Assembly: GCF_009709555.1 (NCBI RefSeq)
Contig: NZ_WJBG01000253.1
Span: 62,001 to 126,000 of the forward strand
Direction of reading: 5' to 3'
Length of the DNA: 64,000 nt
Origin: Streptomyces blattellae
GTDB taxonomy: Bacteria > Actinomycetota > Actinomycetes > Streptomycetales > Streptomycetaceae
The translations under genes were made by a program, and so were the position numbers. How positions within the stretch are numbered: the first letter of the stretch is position 1; every line of letters begins with the position of its first letter. Positions 1 through 8,902 of the stretch are shown piece by piece. The notes below the pieces were generated by a model. That model made no database searches. It saw only the letters and a program-made list of their open reading frames with translations, and had not been told where the DNA came from.

Positions 1-92
1 GCCCGAACGGCCCCGGGTGTCTACGCTGGGTGGTGTTATCGGGCAGTCGTGCCGCCGGAGCCAACCGGTGGCCTTAACAGCCGAGGAATCCC

Positions 93-1511
93 GTGAGTGA
101 CACCCCATTCGGATTCGGCCTTCCGCCGGAGGAGCCGGAAGACGGCGACGAGGGCAAGAAGAAGGACCAGCAGAGCGGCGGTGGTCAGGGCCCGGCCAAC
201 CCGTTCGGTTTCGGCGGGCTGCCCGGAGCTTCAGGCCCCGGCGCGGACAATCCGTTCGCGGCCATGTTCGGCTCGCTGAACCCCCCCGACCTGGGCGCCG
301 CGTTCCAGCAGCTCGGCCAGATGCTCTCGTACGAGGGCGGGCCGGTGAACTGGGACATGGCCAAGCAGATCGCCCGCCAGACGGTCTCCCAGGGCACGTC
401 GGACGGCGTCAAGGACGCAAGCGTCGGCCCCGCCGAGCGCACCGCGGTCCAGGAGGCCGTCCGTCTGGCCGACCTGTGGCTCGACGACGTGACATCGCTG
501 CCGTCCGGCGCGGGCACCGCCGTGGCGTGGAGCCGCGCGGAGTGGGTCGAGGCGACCCTGCCGGCGTGGCGGGAGCTCGTCGACCCGGTCGCCGAGCGCG
601 TCGGCGCGGCCATGGGCGACGTCCTGCCGGAGGAGATGCAGGCCATGGCGGGCCCGCTGATCGGCATGATGCGTTCCATGGGCGGCGCCATGTTCGGCAC
701 GCAGATCGGGCAGGCCGTCGGCGTGCTCGCGGGCGAGGTCGTCGGCTCGACCGACATCGGCCTGCCGCTCGGCCCGGCCGGCAAGGCCGCGCTGCTGCCG
801 TTGAACATCGAGGCGCTGGGCAAGGACCTCGGTGTGCCGAAGGAGGAGGTGCGGCTGTATCTCGCCCTGCGCGAAGCCGCCCACCAGCGCCTCTTCGCGC
901 ACGTGCCGTGGCTGCGCTCGCACCTGTTCGGCGCAGTCGACGGGTACGCGCGCGGGATCAAGGTCGACACCGCCAAGCTGGAGGACGTGGTCGGCCAGTT
1001 CGACCCGCAGAACCCCGAGCAGCTGCAGGACGCCCTCCAGCAGGGCATGTTCCAGCCGGAGGACACGCCCGAGCAGAAGGCCGCCCTGGCCCGTCTGGAG
1101 ACGGCTCTGGCGCTCGTCGAGGGCTGGGTGGACGCGGTGGTGCACGCCGCCGCGAAACCCCGTCTGTCGTCCGCCGACGCGCTGCGTGAGACGCTGCGCC
1201 GCCGCCGTGCTTCAGGCGGCCCGGCCGAGCAGACGTTCGCCACGCTGATCGGTCTGGAGCTGCGTCCGCGCCGGCTGCGCGACGCGTCGCGTCTGTGGGC
1301 CTCGCTCACCGACGCGCGCGGGGTGGACGGCCGCGACGCCCTGTGGGCCCACCCGGACATGCTGCCGACCGCGTCCGACCTGGACGACCCGGACGGCTTC
1401 GTGCACCGCGAGCAGCTCGACTTCTCCGAGCTGGACAAGATGCTCGGCGAGGCAGCGGACAAGCCCGACCTCAAGAAGCGGGACAAGGGCGAGGGCGACG
1501 ACACCGAGTGA
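93..1511 (+). CDS. DUF2342 zinc-dependent metalloprotease-like protein
   Basis: Putative hydrolase of the actinobacterial DUF2342 (zincin-like) family, 472 aa. The N-terminal ~80 residues are low complexity, rich in Gly, Pro and Phe. The body holds the family's hallmark helix around residues 255-275, with the REAAH signature followed by a conserved VPWL segment. The canonical zincin HExxH reads R-E-A-A-H here, so the first metal-binding His is absent and catalysis is uncertain. No signal peptide is visible, so it is probably cytosolic. The GTG start follows GAGGA at good spacing. Its stop overlaps the next gene's GTG (GTGA), suggesting translational coupling. Family assignment is firm; substrate unknown. 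Confidence 0.85.
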   Translation: MSDTPFGFGLPPEEPEDGDEGKKKDQQSGGGQGPANPFGFGGLPGASGPGADNPFAAMFGSLNPPDLGAAFQQLGQMLSYEGGPVNWDMAKQIARQTVSQGTSDGVKDASVGPAERTAVQEAVRLADLWLDDVTSLPSGAGTAVAWSRAEWVEATLPAWRELVDPVAERVGAAMGDVLPEEMQAMAGPLIGMMRSMGGAMFGTQIGQAVGVLAGEVVGSTDIGLPLGPAGKAALLPLNIEALGKDLGVPKEEVRLYLALREAAHQRLFAHVPWLRSHLFGAVDGYARGIKVDTAKLEDVVGQFDPQNPEQLQDALQQGMFQPEDTPEQKAALARLETALALVEGWVDAVVHAAAKPRLSSADALRETLRRRRASGGPAEQTFATLIGLELRPRRLRDASRLWASLTDARGVDGRDALWAHPDMLPTASDLDDPDGFVHREQLDFSELDKMLGEAADKPDLKKRDKGEGDDTE

Positions 1512-2023
1512 GCCTGTACGACGACGCGGTCCTCGTCCTGAAGGGGTACGAGGACCAGGAGGAGCTGCGCCAGGCCTACCTGGAACACCTCGCGGCGCAT
1601 CCGGACGGCATGTGGAAGGCCTGCAAGGACGGGCACATCACGGCGAGCGCCATGGTGATCGACCCGTCGCGCGAGCGCGTACTGCTGACGCTCCACAAGA
1701 AGTTGCGCATGTGGCTCCAAATGGGCGGCCACTGCGAACCGGCCGACGAGACGCTGGCGGCTGCCGCCCTGCGCGAGGCGACCGAGGAGTCGGGGGTGGC
1801 GGGCCTGGCCCTGCTGCCCGGGGGTCCTGTGCGCCTGGACCGCCATCACACGCCCTGCGCCTGGCACCTCGACGTCCAGTACACGGCGGTGGCTCCGGCC
1901 GGAGCCGTGGAGGCGATCAGCGACGAGTCGCTCGACCTGCGCTGGTTCGCCTACGCCGAGGTGGCGACCGTAGCGGACGAGTCGGTCGTACGACTGCTGG
2001 AAGCGACCCGCGCCAGGCTCTGA
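1508..2023 (+). CDS. NUDIX hydrolase
   Basis: NUDIX-fold hydrolase of 171 aa, expected to cleave a nucleoside diphosphate linked to another moiety. The NUDIX box lies near residues 78-100 (GHCEPADE followed by REATEESG), preceded by a GG. Start is GTG at 1508, overlapping the previous gene's TGA by 4 bp; longer upstream frames would run deep into that gene. The coupling implies co-expression with the DUF2342 protein. Ends just before a strong hairpin terminator. Substrate cannot be told from sequence. Confidence 0.9.
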   Translation: MSLYDDAVLVLKGYEDQEELRQAYLEHLAAHPDGMWKACKDGHITASAMVIDPSRERVLLTLHKKLRMWLQMGGHCEPADETLAAAALREATEESGVAGLALLPGGPVRLDRHHTPCAWHLDVQYTAVAPAGAVEAISDESLDLRWFAYAEVATVADESVVRLLEATRARL

Positions 2024-2026
2024 ACG

Positions 2027-2062
2027 GGTAAGGGGTGACAGCCCTTGCGGTCACCCCTTACC
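2027..2062. terminator. Hairpin terminator between convergent genes
   Basis: Perfect 13-bp inverted repeat (arms 2027-2039 and 2050-2062, 10-nt loop) immediately after the NUDIX stop and just beyond the 3' end of the convergent AIM24 gene at 2065. No long U-tract. Probably bidirectional. Confidence 0.75.
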
Positions 2063-2064
2063 GG

Positions 2065-2820
2065 TCAGTTCCAGACGTTGCCTCGGTTCTGCCCCCGCGA
2101 CCCCTGCTGCCCCATGCCGAACTGCGCGGCGGCACCCGAACCGATCTGGGCGTTCTGCGGCGGCAGCAGCTCGCTGGGCTGGACGAGCGCGTAGCCGCTG
2201 CCCATGAAGCTGAGTTCCCAGCCCTCACCGGTGTTGCCGCGGCGCCGCCAGATCCCGGAGGAGTGCGTCTGGGCCTGCATCTGCACGCGCAGGGCGGTCG
2301 ACCAGGCGACGATGGCGTCGGCGTCGCAGTTGACGTACCTGTCGGGGGTCACCTGCATCATCAGCGGGGCGCCCGAGGTCATCAGCGCGACCTTGCCGCG
2401 GCCGGTGATGTTGAGCTGGTACTTCCCGGAGCCGGAAATTCCGTAAAGGCTGTCGACGGCGATGACCTCGTGGTGCAGCGAGGAGTCCATGGCGAGGACG
2501 TAGCTGCTGTCGACGGTCAGCCCCTCGTGGTCCACCTCCATCACATGGACATGCTGCGCGAGGTTGGCGAGGTAGACCGTGCCCTGCCCGTGGCAGCGCA
2601 TCAGGCTCAGGCCCTCGCCGGTGCGCGCACGCGCGCGTCCCCGACTGCGGCTCTGGTACTCGGCGTCGAACTCGACGAGCCCCTGGTAGGCAACCATGGT
2701 GCCCTTGCGGGCGAGGAGGTCCTCGTGACCGTCCACGGCGACGCGGAGCATCTGCTTGTTCTGCAGGCTCCAACGCTCCTGGGTCTGCTGGTCGTTGTAC
2801 GCGAAAAGTGGACTCTGCAT
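2065..2820 (-). CDS. AIM24 family protein (copy 1)
   Basis: AIM24-family beta-sandwich protein, 251 aa, first of three AIM24-domain genes in a row on this strand. Start chosen at ATG 2820 (MQSPLFAYND); a longer open frame upstream has no ribosome site and overlaps the neighbour. Family signatures include LARKGTMVAYQG near the N-terminus, a central VYLANLAQ strand and a C-terminal GSGYALVQPSELLPP. The tail after it is Gln/Gly-rich. No signal peptide or membrane segment. The bacterial family has no settled function. Lies 14 bp downstream of copy 2, so likely one operon. Confidence 0.85.
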   Translation of the reverse strand: MQSPLFAYNDQQTQERWSLQNKQMLRVAVDGHEDLLARKGTMVAYQGLVEFDAEYQSRSRGRARARTGEGLSLMRCHGQGTVYLANLAQHVHVMEVDHEGLTVDSSYVLAMDSSLHHEVIAVDSLYGISGSGKYQLNITGRGKVALMTSGAPLMMQVTPDRYVNCDADAIVAWSTALRVQMQAQTHSSGIWRRRGNTGEGWELSFMGSGYALVQPSELLPPQNAQIGSGAAAQFGMGQQGSRGQNRGNVWN

Positions 2821-2834
2821 GGTGGTGCTCCCCC

Positions 2835-3515
2835 TCAGCCCCGGATCCGGAGACGGTCGGTGCTGTCCTCGCTCGGCTGGACGACGACGATGCCCTGGCC
2901 GGAGAAGGCCATCTGGAAGGCCTCGCCGCTGCCCCGGCCGATGAGCGACTGCGCCTTGAAGCTGCGCTTGCCCTTCACCTTGAGGTTCGGGGACCAGGCG
3001 ACGAGCGCGTCGGGGTCGACGTACGTCTCGTCCTCGCCCCCGCCGCAGTCGACGACGATCGGCTTGCCCCGGGAGGTCAGCGCGACCCAGCCCTGCCCGG
3101 AGATCTTGGTGTTCCACAGGCCCTGCCCGGCGAACTTCGCCAGCCCCTTGACCCGTTCGACACTCCAGGAGAGGTGGGCGTCGAAGGCGAGCAGGTTGGT
3201 CGCGTTGACGGAGATCCCGTCGCCGTTGAGGTTGATCACGACGACGTTGGCGCCGTAGTCGGCCAGGTAGAGCAGGCCGTCGCCGGAGCACTTCATCAGG
3301 GGTGCGCCCTCGCCGGTGGCCCAGTCACGGGCGATCTGACGGACGGCGGGCGGGTTGGGCTCGTACTGGACGAACCCTTCGTAGGCGACCATCGACCCCA
3401 CGCGCGCGAGGAGGTCGTTTCCGGTCTGCATGGCGACCTTCAGCATGTGGTCGCCGTGGTTCTCCATGCGGGCGGTGACGGGTGCGGGGGCGTAGCCCGC
3501 GAGCGGCTGGTTCAT
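2835..3515 (-). CDS. AIM24 family protein (copy 2)
   Basis: AIM24-domain protein of 226 aa, clearly paralogous to both neighbours: LLARVGSMVAYEGFVQYE, GLLYLADYGANVVVINL and a terminal GIVVVQPSED occupy equivalent positions. Domain-only: no linker, signal peptide or membrane helix. Sits 13 bp downstream of the TerD-AIM24 gene and 14 bp upstream of copy 1, so a three-gene operon transcribed leftward is likely. Molecular role unknown; tandem paralogues suggest a hetero-oligomer. Confidence 0.85.
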   Translation of the reverse strand: MNQPLAGYAPAPVTARMENHGDHMLKVAMQTGNDLLARVGSMVAYEGFVQYEPNPPAVRQIARDWATGEGAPLMKCSGDGLLYLADYGANVVVINLNGDGISVNATNLLAFDAHLSWSVERVKGLAKFAGQGLWNTKISGQGWVALTSRGKPIVVDCGGGEDETYVDPDALVAWSPNLKVKGKRSFKAQSLIGRGSGEAFQMAFSGQGIVVVQPSEDSTDRLRIRG

Positions 3516-3528
3516 GACGGGCTCTCCC

Positions 3529-5289
3529 TCAGATCTCGTACGGCTGGACGACGATGAAGTTGCCGGGCACGCCGCGGAACTGGAGATTGATGCTCTCTCC
3601 CGTGTCGCCGGGGTAGGCGTTGCGGCGCATGCGGACCTGGCTGGAGACGACCACCTGGGAGGCCGCCGACCAGGCGACCACGGCGTTGCAGTCCGCGAAC
3701 GTCGTGGGCGTGACCGGCAGCACCACGGGCGTGCCGTGCGTCTTCACGATGATCGTGCCGGTACCGGTGAACTGCATCGTGAACAGCGCGCCTCCGGGGA
3801 TGCCGTGCCCCTCGATGCGGCGGATCTCGTACTGGAGGCTCTCGTCGAAGGCGAGGACGCTCTCGGCGGAGACGCAGATGCCGTCGCCCTGGAGCTCGAT
3901 GGGGTGCAGCATCGCGGAGTTCTCGGCGAGGAACACCTGGCCCTGGCCGGTACAGCGCATCAGCTGCATCTCCTGGCCGGTCGCGCTGCCCGCGATACGG
4001 CCGGCGAAGCCCGCGCCCTTGTAGCTGAAGTCGACCTTGCCCTGGTAGAGCACCATGCTGCCCTGCCGGGCCAGCACGGGCTGACCGCCGACGCCGAGGT
4101 CGACGCGGACCATCTTCTTGTTCTGCTGCGTCCAGCGCTGCCCGGTGGGCGTCTCCTTGAACGGCTGGAGCGCGGCGGCGACACCGGGAGCCTGCGGGGT
4201 CCCCTGGGGAGCGCCGTACGAGGCTGCCTGCTGGCCGGGGGCCTGCCCGAACTGCGGCTGCTGTCCGTAGCCCGGGGGCGGGGTCGGCTGAGCGTAGCCG
4301 GGCGGGGGCGTGGGTGCCTGCGGTGCCTGCGGTGCCTGCGGTGCCTGCGGTGCCTGCGGCTGGGCATAGCCGGGCGGCAGCGGGGCGGACTGGCCAGGGG
4401 GCTGGCCGTACGGCGGCTGCTGCTGGCCGGGCGGCTGTCCGTAGGGCGCGGGGGCGGGGGCGGGGGCGGGGGCCTGAGGTGGCACCTCGGCGCCGCCGGG
4501 CGGTGTCATCGGGGCGACGACGGTGGGCGCGGGGTGCACGGAGGGTGCGGGCGCCGGGGGCTGGGGCGCGGCCGGCGGAGTGGCCGCGGGCGGGGGCGCG
4601 AAGCCCTGCGCGGCGGGCTGCGGTACCGGAGGCGCCGGGGTCGGTGCGGGGGCGGGGTCGGGGCTGGACGGGACTCCGAAGGCGGGCGGCGCGGCGGCCT
4701 GCCCGGGCGGAGCGAAACCGGGAGTGGCGCCGGCCTGGGCCTGTGGCTCGGGCGTCTCCTCCTCAAGGACCTCGCCGCCGAAGTTCTTCAGCAGCGCGTC
4801 GAGACCACCGTCGAAGCCCTGGCCGACCGCGGCGAACCGCCAGACGTCCTTCAGGTAGAAGTCACCCAGCATCACGGCCCGTTCGGTGGAGAACTCCGAG
4901 CCGTTGAAGGAGTAGCGGGCCACTTCCTCGCCACCGGCGACGATGCGGATGTATCCGGGAGCGATCTGCGACATCTGACCCGCGCCGTCGAGCGTCGCAG
5001 TGAAGGACAGCTTCTGGATCTGCGGCGGGATCCTGTCGAGCGTGACCCGGAAGGACTCCGTGTCGCCGGCCTGCGCCCCCAGCAGTTGGATGGACTCCTC
5101 GGGGGACTTCGGTTGGTTGAAGAAGACGAAGTACCCGTCGTCCGAGAGCCGTTCGTCGGCGTCGAGGCCGAAACAGCTGATGTCGAAGGTCAGCCCGGGG
5201 CCCGAGATCTGCACACCTACGTACAGATCCGTGCCCGCGGTGAGGTCACTGATCTTGGCCTTGTGGCCGCGTTGGAATTCCCTGGCCAT
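3529..5289 (-). CDS. TerD-AIM24 fusion protein with Pro/Gln-rich linker
   Basis: Protein of 586 aa in three parts. Residues 1-~190 are a TerD (tellurium-resistance/stress) domain with the acidic calcium-binding type segments FDISCFGLDADERLSDDGY and the FNQPKSPE motif. Residues ~200-370 are a disordered linker of repeated PPGYAQP, APQAP and GQPPG units; the nucleotides near 4316-4360 repeat GGTGCCTGC. Residues ~375-586 are an AIM24 domain. Start is ATG 5289 (MAREFQRGHK), the usual TerD N-terminus; 34 extra upstream codons are rejected. First gene of the AIM24 cluster. Known: TerD proteins bind Ca2+ and act in stress systems. Inference: the linker tethers the two domains at a surface or complex. 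Confidence 0.88.
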   Translation of the reverse strand: MAREFQRGHKAKISDLTAGTDLYVGVQISGPGLTFDISCFGLDADERLSDDGYFVFFNQPKSPEESIQLLGAQAGDTESFRVTLDRIPPQIQKLSFTATLDGAGQMSQIAPGYIRIVAGGEEVARYSFNGSEFSTERAVMLGDFYLKDVWRFAAVGQGFDGGLDALLKNFGGEVLEEETPEPQAQAGATPGFAPPGQAAAPPAFGVPSSPDPAPAPTPAPPVPQPAAQGFAPPPAATPPAAPQPPAPAPSVHPAPTVVAPMTPPGGAEVPPQAPAPAPAPAPYGQPPGQQQPPYGQPPGQSAPLPPGYAQPQAPQAPQAPQAPQAPTPPPGYAQPTPPPGYGQQPQFGQAPGQQAASYGAPQGTPQAPGVAAALQPFKETPTGQRWTQQNKKMVRVDLGVGGQPVLARQGSMVLYQGKVDFSYKGAGFAGRIAGSATGQEMQLMRCTGQGQVFLAENSAMLHPIELQGDGICVSAESVLAFDESLQYEIRRIEGHGIPGGALFTMQFTGTGTIIVKTHGTPVVLPVTPTTFADCNAVVAWSAASQVVVSSQVRMRRNAYPGDTGESINLQFRGVPGNFIVVQPYEI

Positions 5290-5428
5290 GCGTAACGACC
5301 GTCCCCCATCCCGAATGTGTTTTGCGTCGCGCCAGGCTAACTGCAAACTCGGACACCGGACGAGGTCGGTACAAATCCGGTACACAATCACTCGTCGACG
5401 GCGCTTCGGGCGCCGTCAGGAGCTGCGG

Positions 5429-6025
5429 TCACTCACTGCGCGCGCCGGGCAGATGGGGCAGCCGGTCGGCGGCGACCACCCCTTCGAGATAGCCACGGGC
5501 CCGCTCGGTCCGCGGGTACGCCTCCAGCAGACGCCAGAACCGGGGCCCGTGTCCGGGCACAAGCAGATGCGCCAGCTCATGAAGCAGGACGTAGTCGACG
5601 ACGTACTCGGGCATGCCCTGCAGCCGGTGCGAGAGCCGGATGCTGCTCTCGGCCGGGGTGCACGAGCCCCAGCGCGTGTTCTGGTTGGTGACCCACCGCA
5701 CTGACGTGGGCTGGGCCCGACCGCCGAAGTACTGGTCCGAGAGCCGCTCCGCCCGCTCGGCGAGGTCGGCGTCGCCCAGCTGCCGCTTGCTCTCCTGGGC
5801 GGCGAGCTTGTCGAGCATGACGCTCACCCAGCGCTGCTCCTCCGCCTCGGACATGCGGGCGGGGATGAGCACCACGGTGCGATCGCCCTCGCGGTACGCG
5901 GAAACCGTCCTCCGTCTGCGGGCGCTCCGGCGCACTTCGATCGCGCTCGCCCCCGAGCCGCTCGGCGGCGGGCTCGTCGTGCTGCGCTGTGGAGTTCCGG
6001 CGCGGTGCAGTGGGTCGGCGGACAC
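5429..6025 (-). CDS. YgjP-like (DUF45) metallopeptidase
   Basis: 198-aa protein of the YgjP/SprT-like zincin family. The catalytic motif HELAH lies near residue 148, followed by VPGHGPRFW, which carries the third metal-ligand His typical of this family. An upstream RWGSC segment is also a family marker. GTG start. The N-terminal ~40 residues are basic and disordered. Cytosolic. Stands alone with a divergent gene upstream; biological substrate unknown. Confidence 0.88.
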   Translation of the reverse strand: MSADPLHRAGTPQRSTTSPPPSGSGASAIEVRRSARRRRTVSAYREGDRTVVLIPARMSEAEEQRWVSVMLDKLAAQESKRQLGDADLAERAERLSDQYFGGRAQPTSVRWVTNQNTRWGSCTPAESSIRLSHRLQGMPEYVVDYVLLHELAHLLVPGHGPRFWRLLEAYPRTERARGYLEGVVAADRLPHLPGARSE

Positions 6026-6219
6026 GCCCCGACGTTACCCGCTGCACATGGGGGAAGTCTTGACTCCGGGACGGTTCGATTCCGATCCCCCGCACGGCGC
6101 CTGATTTGTACGAAGAATACCCACGGCCTGTGGACAACTTTCGGCGTCCGGTGACGCGGGCGGGCATGCTGACATTCGTCGACGGAGCAACACGCTCCAG
6201 CGGCAAACAGGGATGTAAG

Positions 6220-6249
6220 GGGATATCTGGGGATGTTGATAGATATCCC
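6220..6249. promoter_or_regulatory. Inverted repeat upstream of the ThiF-like gene
   Basis: Perfect 9-bp inverted repeat GGGATATCT / AGATATCCC (6220-6228 and 6241-6249), with related GATATCC sequence again near 6281. It lies in the divergent intergenic region about 70-100 bp before the ThiF-like start. AT-richer than the surroundings and operator-like. The regulator is unknown. Confidence 0.4.
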
Positions 6250-6317
6250 ACGATGCCCAGTCATTTCAAGAGATGACCGGGATATCCGGGATCTTTCACG
6301 GGGCTACGGGGGCCGAC

Positions 6318-7532
6318 ATGCATCCGATGGTGAAGCCCGCGCTCAGGCGCGGCTGGCGCGACCTCAACACCGTGCAGTTCGGGATGACACCGGCGCACGC
6401 GATGACGCTGGGTCCGATGGACACGGCGACGGGAAGCTTTCTCGATCTGCTCAACGGCGCGCGCGGGCTCCCGCTGCTGCGCGAAGAGGGGCGGCGGATG
6501 GATCTGCCTGACGGTCATGTCGACGTGCTGGTGGAGCAGCTGGCGCGCTCCGGCCTCATCGACGACGCAACAGGCGGCGGCCCGGCCGCGGAAGCGCTGC
6601 GCGGGAAGAAGGACGTCCTCGACCGGCTCCGTCCCGACCTGGCCTCCCTGACCCTGACCACCTCCGCGCCGGGCGACGCGATGCGGCAGCTGGCTGCCCG
6701 CCGCTCCCTGCGGGTCCAGGTGCGGGGCGCGGGCCGGGTGGGAGCGGTTCTCGCCTCCCTGCTGTCCGGCGCCGGCGTCGGCGAGGTGGACGTGCTCGAC
6801 GGCGGCACCGTGGAGCCGTGGGACATCGCACCGGGTGGGCTGCCCGCCGAGTCGATCGGCGACCGGAGGACCGAAGCGGCCGGGCGGGCCGTACGCCGGG
6901 CGGCGCCGGACCGCCCGCCACGCCACGGCCCGCAGTCCCCGCTGCAGGACCCCGACCCGGGATTCTCCCTGGTCGTGCTCGCTCCACGGGACGACGTCGG
7001 CGTGCACGCGCCCGTCCCCGCCACCGCCGAGCCGCTGACCACCTCCGGTACGCCTCATCTGTACGCCGGTGTCGTGGAGGGAACCGGCGTGGTCGGCCCC
7101 CTCGTCCTGCCCGGGGAGACCAGCTGCGCGGGCTGTCTGCACGAGGGCCGCACGGACCGCGATCCGGCCTGGCCGCGACTGGTGGCCCAGTGGCGCTCGG
7201 GGAAACAACGGCAGGTGGGCCCCTGCGATCTCGCACTGGCCACCACGGTCGCCGGGCTCGCGGCCACGCATGCGCTCACCTTCCTGGACGGCCATCTGCC
7301 GTCGACCGCCGGCGCCCGCTGGGAGACGTCCCTGCCCGGCCTCCACTGGCATGCGCGGCCGATCTGGGCCCATCCCGCATGCTCCTGCGGCGCCGCGGAG
7401 AAAGCTAAGGGGGAACACTCCTCGGAGGACGAGGACTCACACGAGACAATGGCAGAGCAACAACCGTCGAAGGAGTTTCGCCGTACGACACACGCGGCGC
7501 GGCTGGCTGGGACCTGGAGGGCGCATGTCTGA
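6318..7532 (+). CDS. Orphan ThiF-family E1-like protein
   Basis: 404-aa protein resembling the leader-binding/ThiF-like partner of azole cyclodehydratases. Residues ~1-90 look like the winged-helix leader-binding region (HPMVKPALRRGWRD, then TVQFG). A Rossmann nucleotide-binding segment follows (GAGRVGAVLASLLSGAGVG), then DGGTVEPWD. Two Cys pairs, SCAGC and ACSCG, could form a zinc site. Start chosen at ATG 6318 after a G-rich site; a 15-codon longer frame exists. Overlaps the UbiB-like gene by 8 bp, so the two are coupled. No precursor peptide, YcaO protein or oxidase is visible nearby, so an azole-making role is not supported here. Confidence 0.75.
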   Translation: MHPMVKPALRRGWRDLNTVQFGMTPAHAMTLGPMDTATGSFLDLLNGARGLPLLREEGRRMDLPDGHVDVLVEQLARSGLIDDATGGGPAAEALRGKKDVLDRLRPDLASLTLTTSAPGDAMRQLAARRSLRVQVRGAGRVGAVLASLLSGAGVGEVDVLDGGTVEPWDIAPGGLPAESIGDRRTEAAGRAVRRAAPDRPPRHGPQSPLQDPDPGFSLVVLAPRDDVGVHAPVPATAEPLTTSGTPHLYAGVVEGTGVVGPLVLPGETSCAGCLHEGRTDRDPAWPRLVAQWRSGKQRQVGPCDLALATTVAGLAATHALTFLDGHLPSTAGARWETSLPGLHWHARPIWAHPACSCGAAEKAKGEHSSEDEDSHETMAEQQPSKEFRRTTHAARLAGTWRAHV

Positions 7533-8895
7533 TCTTCCCCGGAAGGCGGTCACCCGGACCGCCAAGCTCGCCGCACTCCCGCTCGGCTTCGCCGGGCGGG
7601 CCACCTGGGGTCTCGGCAAACGGATCGTCGGCGAGTCCGCGGAGATCGTCGGCCGCGAACTGCAACAGCGCACAGCGGAGCAGCTGTTCAAGGTCCTCGG
7701 CGAGCTCAAAGGCGGGGCGATGAAGTTCGGGCAGGCTCTGTCCGTCTTCGAGTCCGCGCTGCCCGAAGAGGTCGCCGGCCCCTACCGGGCGGCGCTGACC
7801 AAGCTGCAGGACGCGGCCCCGCCGATGCCGACGCGCACCGTGCACGCCGTGCTCTCGGAACGGCTCGGCGAGGACTGGCACGACCTGTTCCTTGAGTTCG
7901 AGGACAAGCCCTCCGCGGCAGCGTCGATCGGCCAGGTGCACCGGGGAGTGTGGCATGACGGCCGCGAGGTGGCGGTCAAGGTGCAGTACCCGGGCGCCGG
8001 CGAAGCCCTCCTGTCCGATCTGAACCAACTGAGCCGTTTCGCCCGCCTGCTGGGCCCACTCATCCCGGGCATGGACATCAAGCCTCTGATCGCGGAGCTA
8101 CGCGACCGGGTCTCGGAGGAACTGGACTACGACCTGGAGGCCCAGGCCCAGCAGGCCCACGCCGAGGAGTTCGCGGACGACCCGGACGTCACGGTGCCCG
8201 AGGTGGTCCACCAGTGCGAGCAGGTCCTGATCACCGAGTGGATCGACGGCATCCCGATGTCGGAGATCATCTCGGACGGCACCCAGGAGCAGCGCGACCG
8301 TGCCGGGCAGCTCCTGGCCCGCTTCCTCTTCTCCGGCCCGGCCCGCACCGGCCTGCTGCATGCCGACCCGCACCCGGGCAACTTCCGGCTCCTGCCCGGC
8401 GGCCCCGACGGCGAGGGCGACTGGCGTCTGGGGGTGCTTGACTTCGGCACCGTCGATCGCCTCCCGGGCGGACTGCCGACCCCCATCGGCGACTCCTTGC
8501 GCATGACCCTCGACAGCGAGGCGGACGCCGTCTACGAACTGCTGTGCACGGAAGGCTTCGTCAAGGAATCGATAGACCTGGACCCTGACGCGGTCCTCGA
8601 CTACCTTCTGCCGATCATCGAACCGGCCCGCGTGGACGAGTTCACCTTCACTCGCGGCTGGATGCGCAGCCAGGCGGCCCGCGTCGCCGACCCCCGCTCC
8701 CCCGCCCACCAACTGGGCAAGCAGCTCAACCTTCCTCCGGCGTATCTCCTCATACACCGGGTGACCCTCAGCACGATCGGCGTGCTGTGCCAGCTGGGGG
8801 CGACGGTGCGACTGCGCGAGGAACTGGAGGAGTGGCTGCCGGGGTTCGTGCCGCAAGAGGTGCTGGACGAGGAGGAGTCGGCGGCGGAGGCGTGA
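7525..8895 (+). CDS. ABC1/UbiB-family atypical kinase
   Basis: 456-aa AarF/UbiB/ABC1 family protein. The family-specific KxGQ motif reads MKFGQ near residue 72; the Ala-rich loop is AAASIGQVHRG; the lysine strand reads VAVKVQYPG; the catalytic and metal-binding loop is HADPHPGNF, followed by LDFG. No C-terminal membrane helix is obvious. ATG 7525 lies inside the previous gene (8-bp overlap) after GGAGGG. Family members support isoprenoid lipid or quinone metabolism by ATPase/kinase activity. Coupling to the ThiF-like protein is its unusual feature here. Confidence 0.9.
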   Translation: MSDLPRKAVTRTAKLAALPLGFAGRATWGLGKRIVGESAEIVGRELQQRTAEQLFKVLGELKGGAMKFGQALSVFESALPEEVAGPYRAALTKLQDAAPPMPTRTVHAVLSERLGEDWHDLFLEFEDKPSAAASIGQVHRGVWHDGREVAVKVQYPGAGEALLSDLNQLSRFARLLGPLIPGMDIKPLIAELRDRVSEELDYDLEAQAQQAHAEEFADDPDVTVPEVVHQCEQVLITEWIDGIPMSEIISDGTQEQRDRAGQLLARFLFSGPARTGLLHADPHPGNFRLLPGGPDGEGDWRLGVLDFGTVDRLPGGLPTPIGDSLRMTLDSEADAVYELLCTEGFVKESIDLDPDAVLDYLLPIIEPARVDEFTFTRGWMRSQAARVADPRSPAHQLGKQLNLPPAYLLIHRVTLSTIGVLCQLGATVRLREELEEWLPGFVPQEVLDEEESAAEA

Positions 8896-8902
8896 GCCGG
8901 GC

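Noticed and set aside
185..1867. Long minus-strand open frame of 560 codons opposite the DUF2342 gene
   Set aside because: Arg/Ser/Pro-rich composition typical of antisense frames in high-GC DNA; overlaps two well-supported genes.
6318..8895. Thiazole/oxazole-modified peptide biosynthetic cluster
   Set aside because: Only the ThiF-like gene is present; no YcaO, precursor peptide or dehydrogenase seen.
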